Below are positions 51,064-59,756 of a DNA stretch of 64,000 nt, piece after piece. Each line of letters opens with the position of its first letter. Position 1 is the first letter of the stretch. Position numbers and translations under genes: made by a program. This DNA is from PLGF01 sp052139695 (GTDB taxonomy: Bacteria; Verrucomicrobiota; Verrucomicrobiia; Limisphaerales; Palsa-1400): the NCBI GenBank assembly GCA_052139695.1, contig JBKQWF010000309.1, positions 17,497-81,496 on the forward strand. Reading direction: 5' to 3'. The notes beneath the pieces were generated by a model. It was given only the letters and a program-made list of their open reading frames with translations. It had not been told where the DNA came from and ran no database searches.

Positions 51064-51267
51064 CCCTACAGTGATTGCAATGGATTGGGGAGCGCGACCG
51101 TCCCGGTCGCTCCAGCCGGCGTCCCGCCGACTGGCGTGGGGCCCAAAACCGGTCAAATCCTGCTGAACCCTATCAAGCTGATCAACGCGCTGATGCCTTA
51201 GGCGGGACGCCGAAGGCTGCGGTCGGGACGGCCGCGATCCCCGGAACGTGTCGGCACCCGCTTCCCA
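51064..51267. repeat. approximately 204-bp dispersed repeat, copy B
   Basis: Same order and orientation as copy A (22871-23074). Two of its four stems carry single mismatches (for example GCCTTAGGC against GCCGAAGGC), and a third has a G-T wobble, so this copy appears to be decaying. It sits between the ThyX-like gene and the GH-GT2 gene. Confidence 0.9.
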
Positions 51268-51324
51268 ATGGGTTTGAGTCCTGCGCTCCCCTCCTTCAAC
51301 TGCATCGTTCCGTATAATGCCAGT

Positions 51325-53943
51325 TCATTGGTTTGGCGGCGGCTGCTCAGAAAAGGAGGTGGAAGGCGTTTGCGGCGCGGGCGGGAGTTCGGGCGCGGGG
51401 TCGGGCGGCGCGGATCGCTCTTTCGCCCCGGCCCGCAGCTTGACCAGGCCGTTCTTGCGCGCGATGTCGTCGAGCATCACGGCGATCAAGCGTTGCAAGC
51501 AGTGCCGGTCCCGTTGCACATACCAAATGAAGGCCGGAACAGTCAGGAGCAGAAACCATATCTGCCAGAAAGGATGCCAAACGAAGCCGATGACGACGAG
51601 TTCAAAACCGAGCATGGAGCAAAGCGTGACCTTGGCCAGGAGCGACCAACCAGCGCGCAAACGGCAACGGATCAATTGTTTGCCCCCGGCATGAGGCTCG
51701 GCCACGGTGGCCAATTGCAAATGACTCCAGCGGCTGCCGAAGATTTCCACATCAAAATCGCTCCAGCCCGCGTCTTCCTTGATTTCCCAGCCTTCGCGCG
51801 CGAGGCGGTCCAAAACGCGGCGGACAAACTGCAGCCGTTCCATTCGCGCGTCGGACCAGTATTCGACCTGGTCCAGTTCTTCCGGGCGATCTTCCAGGGC
51901 GAGGGATTCCAGGGTTTCCACGGCTTTGGGCGGGGTCGGCTCGAAGTTGAGGCGGCCCTGGTAGCGCGCCCAACCGCGGACGATCGGTTGCAGGAAAAAG
52001 AGCAGCATGATCAGCGGCCGGGACCAAAAGCGGGTCTTGCCCGGCGGCAAAGTAGCCTGCACCCCTGCCACGACGCAGACGCCGAGAGAAAAAAGCACGC
52101 TGGTTAAGGCCAGCGGAGCCAGCGAACGAAACGGCACGGAGAGCGCCAGCAGCGGCAAATTGACCAGGGCGTGATATTCAAGGCTCGTGCAGAACATCAA
52201 GACGGTGGCCGGTTCCGCCTGGTAAATGCTCTGGAAGAATCCCGTGCCGAAAAGCCCGCGGTAAATCATCGGCCGCCGCAGTGTCAATCCAAATTTCGAG
52301 CTGGTGTAAATGCGGCCTTGCCAGACGCTGCCGCCGAAGGAATTGAAGTATTCCGGGTGCCGCCGCACCAGGATGGCTTCCGCCTCGCCGTAGCCGCTTT
52401 GCTGGCGCAGATAGGCCTGCACCGTCGGGCGGCGGTAATGCCAGACAAACCCCGCCGGGCAGAATCCGATGCGATAGCCGCGCTGCTGCAAACGCCAGCA
52501 CACATCCACATCGTCGCCCGCGCGGTGAAAGATCGGATCAAAGCCGCCGATTTCAACCAGCGCCCATTTGTAAAACGCCATGTTGCAACCCGGAATGTGT
52601 TCCGCCTGCCGGTCGGTAAGCATGACATGCGCCGGCCCGCCGGGTGAGACCATGACCGCCGCCGCCACCGCCGAGTCTTCCGGCGGCAAAAAATTGTGAC
52701 CGCCCATCGCCACAAAAGTGCCTTTCAACAAGTCCCCGGCCAGATAGTAGAGCCAATCCTCGTCCGCCCGGCAGTCGGCGTCGGTAAATGCCACCACTTC
52801 GCCGGTGGCGGCGAAAATCCCGGCATTGCGCGCCACGGACAACCCCTGATGCGCCTGGGTAATGGTGCGAAAGCCTTTGTAGAGCGAGGCCACCTGCGGG
52901 GTGATGTCATTGGAGCCATCGTCCACGACGATGACTTCGTAGGCGGGATAATTGAGACGGGTGAGGGAATCCAGACAGGGCTGCAAGGTGCGTCCGCCGT
53001 TGTAGCAGGCGACGACCACCGTAATTTTGGGATAGCGCTGCAGGGGGAAATACGGGGCCTGGGCGAATTGGCGCCGCACCGCCTCGAAGGAAGGCTTGGT
53101 CAGGCGCTCCTTTGTTGTCAAACCAAAGAACCAATCGGGCACGTCCCGCTCGTCCTTGTGCCACTCATCGGTAAAGCTGTACACAATGGCCCCGGCCAGG
53201 CCGGAGCGGAAGACCGCTTCGATCTGCCATTCAAGCATCGCGCATTTTTCGGATTCGCCTTCGCGCAGGCTGTCAATCCCCATTTCTCCCAGGACCAGCG
53301 GCTTGGTGTCCGCGATCATTTGCAGCCGCGCCAGGTAATTCTCAAAGGGCCGCTGCTGGTGCAGATAGACATTGAAACAAACGAAATCGACATTGCGCGG
53401 ATTGAGAAACTCCGTCGGGGGGTAATTGCCGAACGTGCAAAGGCATTCCGGGTCCACCCATTTGGCCACCTGCACCAATTCGTCGATGAAGTCCTCCATT
53501 TCTTCGGCCCCGCTCCAGCGGACGATGTCGGGCGGCAGTTCGTTGACGACGCTGTAGGCGAAAACGGCGGGATGGCGGGCGCAACTTTGCACGGCCTCGC
53601 GCACGGCCTGGCAGGCCGCCTCCTGGGCGTCCGCTGAATCCAGAAAACAGACGTGTTTGCTCCAGGGAATATCGATGAGGAGCTTCAACCGATGATAATC
53701 GGCCATGTCCAGGAGCCAGCGCGGCGGGACGTGATAAACGCGCAGGACATTGGCGCCGAGCGTGCGGACCAACTCGAAGTCGCGCGCCGCGTCGGCTTTC
53801 TCGGGAAACGGCTCGCCCGCGCTGTTGGGCCGAAAGGGTCCGTAGGTGACCCCTTTGACCGGAAACTTTGATTGGCCCAAGCTAAAAGACTTTCCGCTCA
53901 CGATGGGTCGTGACGGGGCAACGGGCGCCGGTGTCGTTTTCAT
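51325..53943 (-). CDS. GH-A-type glycosidase domain fused to GT2 glycosyltransferase
   Basis: 872 residues from ATG 53943 (MKTTPAPVAP). Residues 25-295 form a GH2/clan-A-like TIM barrel (KGVTYGPFRPN, VYHVPPRW, VNELPPD with Glu135, VLGEMGID with Glu220). Residues 305-560 are a GT2 domain (VVVACYNGGRT, VIVVDDGSND, FTDADCR with the DxD, CNMAFYKWAL, GDDVDVCWRL). TM segments follow (PLLALSVPFRSLAPLALTSV, LIMLLFFLQPIVRGW), and a C-terminal soluble part with another TM pair (LGFELVVIGFVWHPFWQIW) ends in a Pro-rich tail. It could build and trim a surface glycan. The arrangement is uncommon, though similar fusions exist in Verrucomicrobia and Acidobacteria, as far as I recall. Confidence 0.82.
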   Translation of the reverse strand: MKTTPAPVAPSRPIVSGKSFSLGQSKFPVKGVTYGPFRPNSAGEPFPEKADAARDFELVRTLGANVLRVYHVPPRWLLDMADYHRLKLLIDIPWSKHVCFLDSADAQEAACQAVREAVQSCARHPAVFAYSVVNELPPDIVRWSGAEEMEDFIDELVQVAKWVDPECLCTFGNYPPTEFLNPRNVDFVCFNVYLHQQRPFENYLARLQMIADTKPLVLGEMGIDSLREGESEKCAMLEWQIEAVFRSGLAGAIVYSFTDEWHKDERDVPDWFFGLTTKERLTKPSFEAVRRQFAQAPYFPLQRYPKITVVVACYNGGRTLQPCLDSLTRLNYPAYEVIVVDDGSNDITPQVASLYKGFRTITQAHQGLSVARNAGIFAATGEVVAFTDADCRADEDWLYYLAGDLLKGTFVAMGGHNFLPPEDSAVAAAVMVSPGGPAHVMLTDRQAEHIPGCNMAFYKWALVEIGGFDPIFHRAGDDVDVCWRLQQRGYRIGFCPAGFVWHYRRPTVQAYLRQQSGYGEAEAILVRRHPEYFNSFGGSVWQGRIYTSSKFGLTLRRPMIYRGLFGTGFFQSIYQAEPATVLMFCTSLEYHALVNLPLLALSVPFRSLAPLALTSVLFSLGVCVVAGVQATLPPGKTRFWSRPLIMLLFFLQPIVRGWARYQGRLNFEPTPPKAVETLESLALEDRPEELDQVEYWSDARMERLQFVRRVLDRLAREGWEIKEDAGWSDFDVEIFGSRWSHLQLATVAEPHAGGKQLIRCRLRAGWSLLAKVTLCSMLGFELVVIGFVWHPFWQIWFLLLTVPAFIWYVQRDRHCLQRLIAVMLDDIARKNGLVKLRAGAKERSAPPDPAPELPPAPQTPSTSFSEQPPPNQ

Positions 53944-54001
53944 TGGCACTTGATTCTGCTCGCTTCCGGGGTATTTTCGCTGGTCAATGCCGCAACGCAA
54001 T

Positions 54002-55294
54002 ATGAAAGCAATCTACTTCCTGACCCGTTGCGCGGTCTGCTGGCTCACTTTGGGGACGCTGGCGTGCTGGGCCGCCAACTGGCCGCAGTGGCGCGGCCCT
54101 TTCCTCAACGGCTCCACTTCTGAAACCAATCTGCCGGATTCCTGGAGCAAAACGGAAAATGTCCTCTGGAGCACCCCTCTACCAGGACCCAGCCATGCCA
54201 CCCCGATTATCTGGGACGACACGGTGTTTGTCAGCAGCCCCGACGCTGATGCCAATTTGAACTTGTTCTGTCTGGACCGAAAAACGGGCCAAGTGCGCTG
54301 GCAAAAGACGGTCGGCGTGGGCAATCGCGTGCGCGGGCGCAACAATATGGCGACTCCTTCACCTGTAACCGATGGGAAAACGGTCTGGGCGCTCTTTGGC
54401 ACCGGGGATTTGGCGGCCTTTGATTTCGCCGGAAAACAGCTTTGGGCCCGGAGCCTGACCAAGGAGTACGGCGCCTTCGTTCTCAACTGGATTTACGGCT
54501 CAAGTCCCATGCTTTATAAGGAACGGCTTTACGTGGAAGTGCTGCGGCGCCTGCCGGCGGAATCGTTCCTCCTTTGCCTGGACCCGCAAACCGGCAGCAA
54601 CATCTGGCGTCACGTCCGGCCCACCGACGCCGTCGCGGAATCGCAGGAAGCCTATTCCACGCCGATGCCGGGGGAATGCGGCGGACGCACGGAAATTGTC
54701 GTGGCCGGCGGGGATTACGTGACGGGCCACGACGCGGAGACGGGTGAGGAATTGTGGCGCGCAGGAGGCATGCGCAATTTCCGGCATCGGCCGGATTCGC
54801 GCCTGGTGCCCTCGCCGCTGCTGGCAGATGGGTTGGTATTTGTCTGCGGGGCCAAACGCAATCCTTTTCTGGCGTTTCACGATTGCGGCAAGGGCGATAT
54901 GACGACCAACGGCCTCGCCTGGAGTTATTCCGAGTATTCCACGGACTGCTGCACGCCGCTGTTTTATCAGGACAAATTGTTCATGCTCGATGGCGACAAG
55001 CAGATGATGGTTTGCTTTGATCCGCTGACGGGCCTGGTCCATTGGAAACAGCCTCTCGGCGTCATGGAGATTTTTCGCGCCTCGCCGACGGGCGCGGATG
55101 GCAAGCTTTACTGCTTGAGCGAATACGCGACCGCTGTGGTCATGTCGGCCGCCGATGGCAAGGTTTTGCGGACGATTCCCATGGGAGAAGGCGCGCAGAC
55201 TGACGAAGGGCTCAGCCACAGCACCATCGCCGCCGCGCAAGGCTGTTTGTTTGTGCGCACACCAGGGCGCCTTTATTGCATTGGAAAAAAATAA
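54002..55294 (+). CDS. PQQ-like beta-propeller secreted protein
   Basis: 430 residues. The ATG at 54002 heads a signal peptide (MKAIYFLTRCAVCWLTLGTLACWA). The PQQ-type propeller blades repeat the W-x-G pattern: WPQWRGPFLNGSTSETNLPD, VLWSTPLPGPSHATPI, VFVSSPDADANLNLFCLDRK, TGQVRWQKTVG, KQLWARSLTKE, ETGEELWRAGGM and GLVHWKQPLGVMEI. Such proteins are often quinoprotein-like or structural; without the Ca and PQQ-contact residues that I cannot confirm, enzymatic activity is doubtful. It is divergent from the GH-GT2 gene, 58 bases away. A 154-bp inverted-repeat element follows its stop. Confidence 0.87.
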   Translation: MKAIYFLTRCAVCWLTLGTLACWAANWPQWRGPFLNGSTSETNLPDSWSKTENVLWSTPLPGPSHATPIIWDDTVFVSSPDADANLNLFCLDRKTGQVRWQKTVGVGNRVRGRNNMATPSPVTDGKTVWALFGTGDLAAFDFAGKQLWARSLTKEYGAFVLNWIYGSSPMLYKERLYVEVLRRLPAESFLLCLDPQTGSNIWRHVRPTDAVAESQEAYSTPMPGECGGRTEIVVAGGDYVTGHDAETGEELWRAGGMRNFRHRPDSRLVPSPLLADGLVFVCGAKRNPFLAFHDCGKGDMTTNGLAWSYSEYSTDCCTPLFYQDKLFMLDGDKQMMVCFDPLTGLVHWKQPLGVMEIFRASPTGADGKLYCLSEYATAVVMSAADGKVLRTIPMGEGAQTDEGLSHSTIAAAQGCLFVRTPGRLYCIGKK

Positions 55295-55311
55295 TAGGTG
55301 AGCCGAAGGCC

Positions 55312-55465
55312 GTCGCGGAGCGACATTGGATATTAGCCAGACACGCCAGTGTCTGGAATACGCCCCCCCTTTCAAATTCGTCCCAAAGGGACGATGGAAA
55401 GCGTCACCATAGATATTTTTCATTGTATTCCACCCGGTGGCTAATATCCGATGTCGCTTCGCGAC
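55312..55465. repeat. 154-bp MITE-like element with roughly 27-base terminal inverted repeats
   Basis: Left end 55312-55338 begins GTCGCGGAGCGACAT and ends GATATTAGCC; right end 55439-55465 is its inverse, GGCTAATATCC...GTCGCTTCGCGAC. Inside: CCAGACAC-gcca-GTGTCTGG (55337-55356) and TCGTCCC-aaa-GGGACGA (55378-55394). No coding frame. A related right half occurs at 6401-6490. Confidence 0.85.
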
Positions 55466-55565
55466 TACGGGACGTTCCGATGACTCTACCCCATACAAAC
55501 GTCGCGGATTGGATCATTTCAATTGCGCTTGCTCCGAATGCCGCGCCCGGCTTGAATGGCGGCCA

Positions 55566-56063
55566 ATGCCGCTGCCGTACAGAATTGCCACGCTGCTCTA
55601 CTGTTTCAATCGCCAAGACCAGGCGTTGCTCATGCGGCGGGCCAAAGCGCCCAACCGCGGCTTGTGGAGCCCATGTGGCGGCAAACTTTGGATGGAAAGC
55701 GGCGAATCTCCCTACGCCTGCGCCTGCCGCGAGGCCGGGGAAGAAATGGGGCTGGGGCTCACGCCGGCGGATTTGCACTTGACAGGTTTGGTGAGCGAGC
55801 ACGGCTATGAAGGGCGCGAGCATTGGCTGATGTTTCTCTTCGAGGTCAAGCCGCGCCTGGAACGTTTGCCGCCGCCGCATCGCGAAGGGGAGTTCGCCTT
55901 TTTTGACGCCGCGGCGATTCGCGGCCTGGAAATTCCGCGCACCGACCTGGAACAGATTTGGCCATTGTTCTGGCGGCATCGCGGCGGATTCTTCGCCGCC
56001 CACTGCCATTGCTTTCCCGACGGCACGGACCGATGGGACGTGGAAGAAAGAATATCGGCATGA
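55566..56063 (+). CDS. NUDIX hydrolase with extended Nudix box
   Basis: 165 residues from ATG 55566 (MPLPYRIATLLYCF). The Nudix box is GKLWMESGESPYACACREAG then EEMGL; the first Gly and the first Glu are separated by seven residues instead of five, a two-residue insertion, but RExxEExG is intact. It should hydrolyse a nucleoside-diphosphate-X compound (e.g. sanitising oxidised nucleotides or sugar nucleotides). Its TGA overlaps the tadA ATG (ATGA), so the two are coupled. Upstream codons of the open frame cross the inverted-repeat region and are rejected. Confidence 0.86.
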   Translation: MPLPYRIATLLYCFNRQDQALLMRRAKAPNRGLWSPCGGKLWMESGESPYACACREAGEEMGLGLTPADLHLTGLVSEHGYEGREHWLMFLFEVKPRLERLPPPHREGEFAFFDAAAIRGLEIPRTDLEQIWPLFWRHRGGFFAAHCHCFPDGTDRWDVEERISA

Positions 56064-56545
56064 CGGAACCGATCATCGATTTGCAGAGCGACCACTACTT
56101 CATGGGGGAAGCTCTGCGGCAGGCGGCGCGCGCCTACGATGCCGGGGAAGTCCCGGTGGGCGCGGTCATCGCGCGGGCCGGACGCATCATCGCCCGCGCC
56201 TTCAACCAGGTGGAGTTGCTCAAAGACGCCACCGCGCACGCGGAAATGCTGGCCATCACCCAAGCCGAAGAAGCCATGCAGGACTGGCGGTTAACGGATT
56301 GCACGCTCTACGTCACGAAAGAGCCCTGCCCCATGTGCGCGGGGGCGGTCGTGCATGTGCGTCTCCCGCGCGTCGTCTATGGCGCAAGCGACCCGAAGGC
56401 CGGCGCCGCCGGGAGCGCTTTGAACTTGCTCCAGTTCCCCGGCCTGAACCACAGTTGTGCGATCACCGCCGGGGTGCGCGAAGCCGAAGGACGCCTCCTC
56501 CTGCAAGAATTCTTCGCCGCACAACGACGGAAATTAAAAACGTAA
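56060..56545 (+). CDS. tadA: tRNA adenosine(34) deaminase
   Basis: 161 residues. CDA-fold zinc motifs are exact: THAEML-type TAHAEMLAI (His-Ala-Glu) and KEPCPMCAGAVVH (PCxxC). N-terminal FMGEALRQAARAYDAGEVPVGAVI and late YGASDPKAGAAGSALNLLQ are TadA hallmarks. It converts A34 to inosine in tRNA-Arg(ACG) and in other anticodons in some species. Starts within the NUDIX stop codon; 4 bases separate it from the next gene. Confidence 0.95.
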   Translation: MTEPIIDLQSDHYFMGEALRQAARAYDAGEVPVGAVIARAGRIIARAFNQVELLKDATAHAEMLAITQAEEAMQDWRLTDCTLYVTKEPCPMCAGAVVHVRLPRVVYGASDPKAGAAGSALNLLQFPGLNHSCAITAGVREAEGRLLLQEFFAAQRRKLKT

Positions 56546-56549
56546 AGCT

Positions 56550-59096
56550 ATGGCGCACTATAAGTATCTCGTTCTCGCCGGCGCTGTCCTGGCCTTCGCC
56601 GCCGCCGCGGAAGAACCCTTGGCGCCGTGGGGCGCCAATCATCTCGCGACCGATAAACCAATGTCGCACGTCGAGGAAATCACGAGCAACGCGCACCGAT
56701 ACCAGATCGTTCAAGGCGGGACGATGGATGGGAGGAATTGCCGAATGCCGATGGGCTGCGGCATCGCCCGCGAGGGAGCTTTTATCCAGGCCTGGGACTC
56801 CAACCGCTCCGTGCGAATGGAGAACGTCGGCGAGACCGACGTCGTCAATCCGTGGCTCTCCAATGGGCGGAACACTTTCAGGAGCGTCGCGGAAATTGTC
56901 GCCTCGGCGATCACGCCGGAGATGACGGAGGCGGAAAAAGCTTACGCCCTGTGGTTCCGGGAAATCCAATACCGCCACCATTCCGGCGGCGACAATGACG
57001 AACTGCTCGACCCGGTGAAGATCTTTAACGTCTATGGCTACAACACTTGCGGCAACGACTCCATTGGCGTCGCCACGCTGTGGCGCGAGGCGGGACTGAA
57101 AGCCGCGCCCGCGCCGGCGCTGGGACACTGCATCTCCCAGGCTTATTACGAGGGCGGCTGGCATTTTTATGACGGCGACATGCATTCCGTCTATCTGACG
57201 CGGGACAACCAAACCGTCGCCAGCGAACAGGACCTGGTGCGCGATCACGATTTGATCAAACGCACTCATTCCAAGGGCATTCTCATGCCGGATACCTGGT
57301 GGGACGGCCAGGGAATGTGCGCGATGTATTTTTATGACGGGCCGGTGACCGGTGAGCGCGGCGGAAAAACAGATACCGCCATGAATATGGTGCTCCGTCC
57401 GGGGGAGGCGCTCGTTTGGCGTTGGGGACAGCTCAATCCGGTCAAATATCATGGCGCGTTGGGGACCATGCCCGCGTATCCGTCGGCCATCGATGACGGG
57501 CGATGGGAGTATCGCCCCGATTTCTCGAAGGAGAGCTGGCAGAAAGGCGCCTCCACCGTGCAAAACATCACTTCGAGCCCGGAGGGCCTTGCCGCTGAAG
57601 AAGGCAAAACGGGCACGTTGATTTGGAAGATGCGGAGCCCTTACGTTTTTGTCGGCGGCCGGATCGAAGCGGAGGGGATGGAACCAAAGTTCTCCATTTC
57701 CGTGGACGGCAAAACCTGGCAGAAGGCTTCCACGAATCTCGACCGGTTTTTCCCTACCGTCGGCTCCGCGCGCTATGAGTATCGGATCAAATGCGAGTTA
57801 ACAGGCCCAGCGCGGCTGCGCCGCCTCGCCATGATCAACGATTTGCAAATGGCTCCGCTGGCGCTGCCGGAAATGGCCTTGGGCGAAAACACTTTCACCT
57901 ATTCCGATCAGTGCGGAGGGGAGCGCAAGGTGCGCATCACGCACGAGTGGGTCGAGCGCTCCGCCTCGCAACCGCCTGCGCCGCCGTCCGCCCCGATCTA
58001 TCCGCCGAACGGTGGCGAAGCCGATGGCACGGACGTGGTTTTCCAATGGAATGCCGCCCAGAACGCCGGCGGGGACGCCATGGGCGATTATCACTTCGAG
58101 CTTTCCAGCCGCCCCGACATGCGCTGGCCGCTTTCGATGTGCTTCTACAAGCTCATTTCCAGGACCGCGGATGCCGTCAAACAAAAAGATAAAGACACCG
58201 GCGAGGAAACGACCCTCGTGAAACCCCAATACACCCTTTCCCAATCTGGCCTGCTCACGCCTGACCGGCGGTATTACTGGCATGTGCGGGCGATGAACGA
58301 GAAGGGCGTGTGGGGGCCTTGGAGCGAGACCTGGAGTTTTATTCCACGGGGTCCGAACTATCCCCTCAACGTCACACTTGACTATGACGCCGCAAAGGGC
58401 GCGAGCGTGCTGCGCTGGGCGGCAAATCCAACCGGACGCAAGCCGGCCAAATACCGCATTTACGGCAGCGACGAAAAGGGATTCACCATTGCTGATAGTC
58501 CGTTCCAAGGCACGGTAGGCATCACCAAATCGGAGATGGCCGCTTGGAACCCCTGGTTTCCGGCGAACTTCATTGCCGAAACCTCAGCCACCGAGTTGGC
58601 CGTTCTCGGTTGCGATGTTCAATCGCCCGCGGCCAACAAGACCTACTATCGCGTCGTGGCCGTGGACGACCTGGGCAAGCGGAGCGGTCCTTCTGACTAC
58701 GCCACCGCGCCCCGGCCCATTATCTACAGTCCGCCTCTCGTGGAGGCGCATGTGGGCGCCCCTTATCGCTACGCGCTTTGCGCCAACCGTTCGCTCGGAG
58801 ACCTTTCCTCTCGCATGCAGAACAACGATCAGGTCAGCGGCTACTTCGATATTGAGAAACCCAAGTTTACGCTCGCGCAGGGACCGTCGTGGCTAAAGAT
58901 GGATGAAAATACAGGCGTGCTCTCCGGCACTCCGGATGCCCCTGGCAAACAGGAAGTGGAAGTCAAAGCGGTCATCGACCGCGAACTGCGCGTGCTGGAC
59001 GAAAAAGCTCTCAGTTGGGGAGTCGAAAAAATCCTCTCCACCAACCTCGACCGCATCGGCTCCGCCACCCAGAAATTCACCATCGAGGTGCGATAG
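56550..59096 (+). CDS. secreted transglutaminase-like protein with Ig-type domains
   Basis: 848 residues with a signal peptide (KYLVLAGAVLAFAAAAE). A transglutaminase/papain-like core appears at 130-215: GYNTCGNDSIGVATLWREAG (Cys167), GHCISQAYYEGGWHFYDGD (His193, Asp208), the order C-H-D. The middle region (WEYRPDFSKESW, RSPYVFVGGRIEAEG) is beta-rich. Later parts contain fibronectin/Ig-like segments (RYYWHVRAMNEKGVWGPWS, TYYRVVAVDDLG) and a final putative-Ig (He_PIG) domain (VGAPYRYALCANRSLGD, FTLAQGPSWLKMDENTGVLS, GTPDAPGKQEVEVKAV). It probably acts on or crosslinks extracellular polymers. Identification of the catalytic core is moderate. Confidence 0.7.
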   Translation: MAHYKYLVLAGAVLAFAAAAEEPLAPWGANHLATDKPMSHVEEITSNAHRYQIVQGGTMDGRNCRMPMGCGIAREGAFIQAWDSNRSVRMENVGETDVVNPWLSNGRNTFRSVAEIVASAITPEMTEAEKAYALWFREIQYRHHSGGDNDELLDPVKIFNVYGYNTCGNDSIGVATLWREAGLKAAPAPALGHCISQAYYEGGWHFYDGDMHSVYLTRDNQTVASEQDLVRDHDLIKRTHSKGILMPDTWWDGQGMCAMYFYDGPVTGERGGKTDTAMNMVLRPGEALVWRWGQLNPVKYHGALGTMPAYPSAIDDGRWEYRPDFSKESWQKGASTVQNITSSPEGLAAEEGKTGTLIWKMRSPYVFVGGRIEAEGMEPKFSISVDGKTWQKASTNLDRFFPTVGSARYEYRIKCELTGPARLRRLAMINDLQMAPLALPEMALGENTFTYSDQCGGERKVRITHEWVERSASQPPAPPSAPIYPPNGGEADGTDVVFQWNAAQNAGGDAMGDYHFELSSRPDMRWPLSMCFYKLISRTADAVKQKDKDTGEETTLVKPQYTLSQSGLLTPDRRYYWHVRAMNEKGVWGPWSETWSFIPRGPNYPLNVTLDYDAAKGASVLRWAANPTGRKPAKYRIYGSDEKGFTIADSPFQGTVGITKSEMAAWNPWFPANFIAETSATELAVLGCDVQSPAANKTYYRVVAVDDLGKRSGPSDYATAPRPIIYSPPLVEAHVGAPYRYALCANRSLGDLSSRMQNNDQVSGYFDIEKPKFTLAQGPSWLKMDENTGVLSGTPDAPGKQEVEVKAVIDRELRVLDEKALSWGVEKILSTNLDRIGSATQKFTIEVR

Positions 59097-59147
59097 CATC
59101 AAGACTAACTCCCGGCCAAAGCTTGGCAATCGCCGCCTGCCCCTCGC

Positions 59148-59756
59148 TCAATACACTTCTGGCAATTCGCCGCGCTTCTTCTTCTCGTAGCAGCTTTGGC
59201 CAACACCTTCTGGTTTCGTGTTTCCAGACGGCGGAGAGAGCGTGAGGTCTGGCAAGTCTTCAGGAAACCCCATCCACTCCGCGAAAAGCGGCCAGTTGGT
59301 TTCGGCGAGCGACTGGAGCATACCAATCATCCGTCGCCGCCGTGCGACTGTGAGCGGATCATCCAAGGCCAGCACGTCTATCAGAAGTTCACCGTCCGCA
59401 TTTCCATTCTTGGCTTCGATTTGGCCATCTTTGTGGACTTGCAGGCGGTCTGCGAGCGCGACCTCGCAAGGGTCGGGAAGAATGAAATCGCTTTTCTGGC
59501 TGTTACAGGCCGGGCAAAGGTAGAGAAGGTTCGTGTAGGCGCACTTCAGGTCTTTTCGCAGTGCTTGGGGTTGGAAGTGGTCGATGTGCATCCGTTCGCG
59601 CATGTCGCGCCAGACTTCGCGGTCGAGGCAATAGACGCAATGAAACATGAATTCGTCACGAAGCCATGGTCGATATTTCTGGTAGTCGCTCCAGCCGATG
59701 GGACCGTGGCGGCGGACACGCCGCGTCCTTGGATAAGCATACGGCTCCGGTATCAC
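59148..59756 (-). CDS. HNH endonuclease, partner of methyltransferase
   Basis: 202 residues from GTG 59756 (GTGA overlap with the methyltransferase stop); a GTG at 59768 is also possible. HNH/His-Me-finger core: HCVYCLDREV, MHIDHFQPQ with the HxDHF block and YLCPACNSQKS, with paired CxxC zinc knuckles. C-terminal half is helical (LALDDPLTVARRRRMIGM, TNWPLFAEWMGFPED). Placed right after an adenine methyltransferase, it is probably the cutting half of a restriction-modification-like pair. A regulatory or invading-element nuclease is an alternative. Convergent with the transglutaminase-like gene, 51 bases away. Confidence 0.83.
   Translation of the reverse strand: MIPEPYAYPRTRRVRRHGPIGWSDYQKYRPWLRDEFMFHCVYCLDREVWRDMRERMHIDHFQPQALRKDLKCAYTNLLYLCPACNSQKSDFILPDPCEVALADRLQVHKDGQIEAKNGNADGELLIDVLALDDPLTVARRRRMIGMLQSLAETNWPLFAEWMGFPEDLPDLTLSPPSGNTKPEGVGQSCYEKKKRGELPEVY

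Noticed and set aside
51075..51317. 80-codon open frame in repeat copy B
   Set aside because: Its translation parallels that of copy A only because the DNA is duplicated; no start/RBS context and codon pattern is palindrome-driven.
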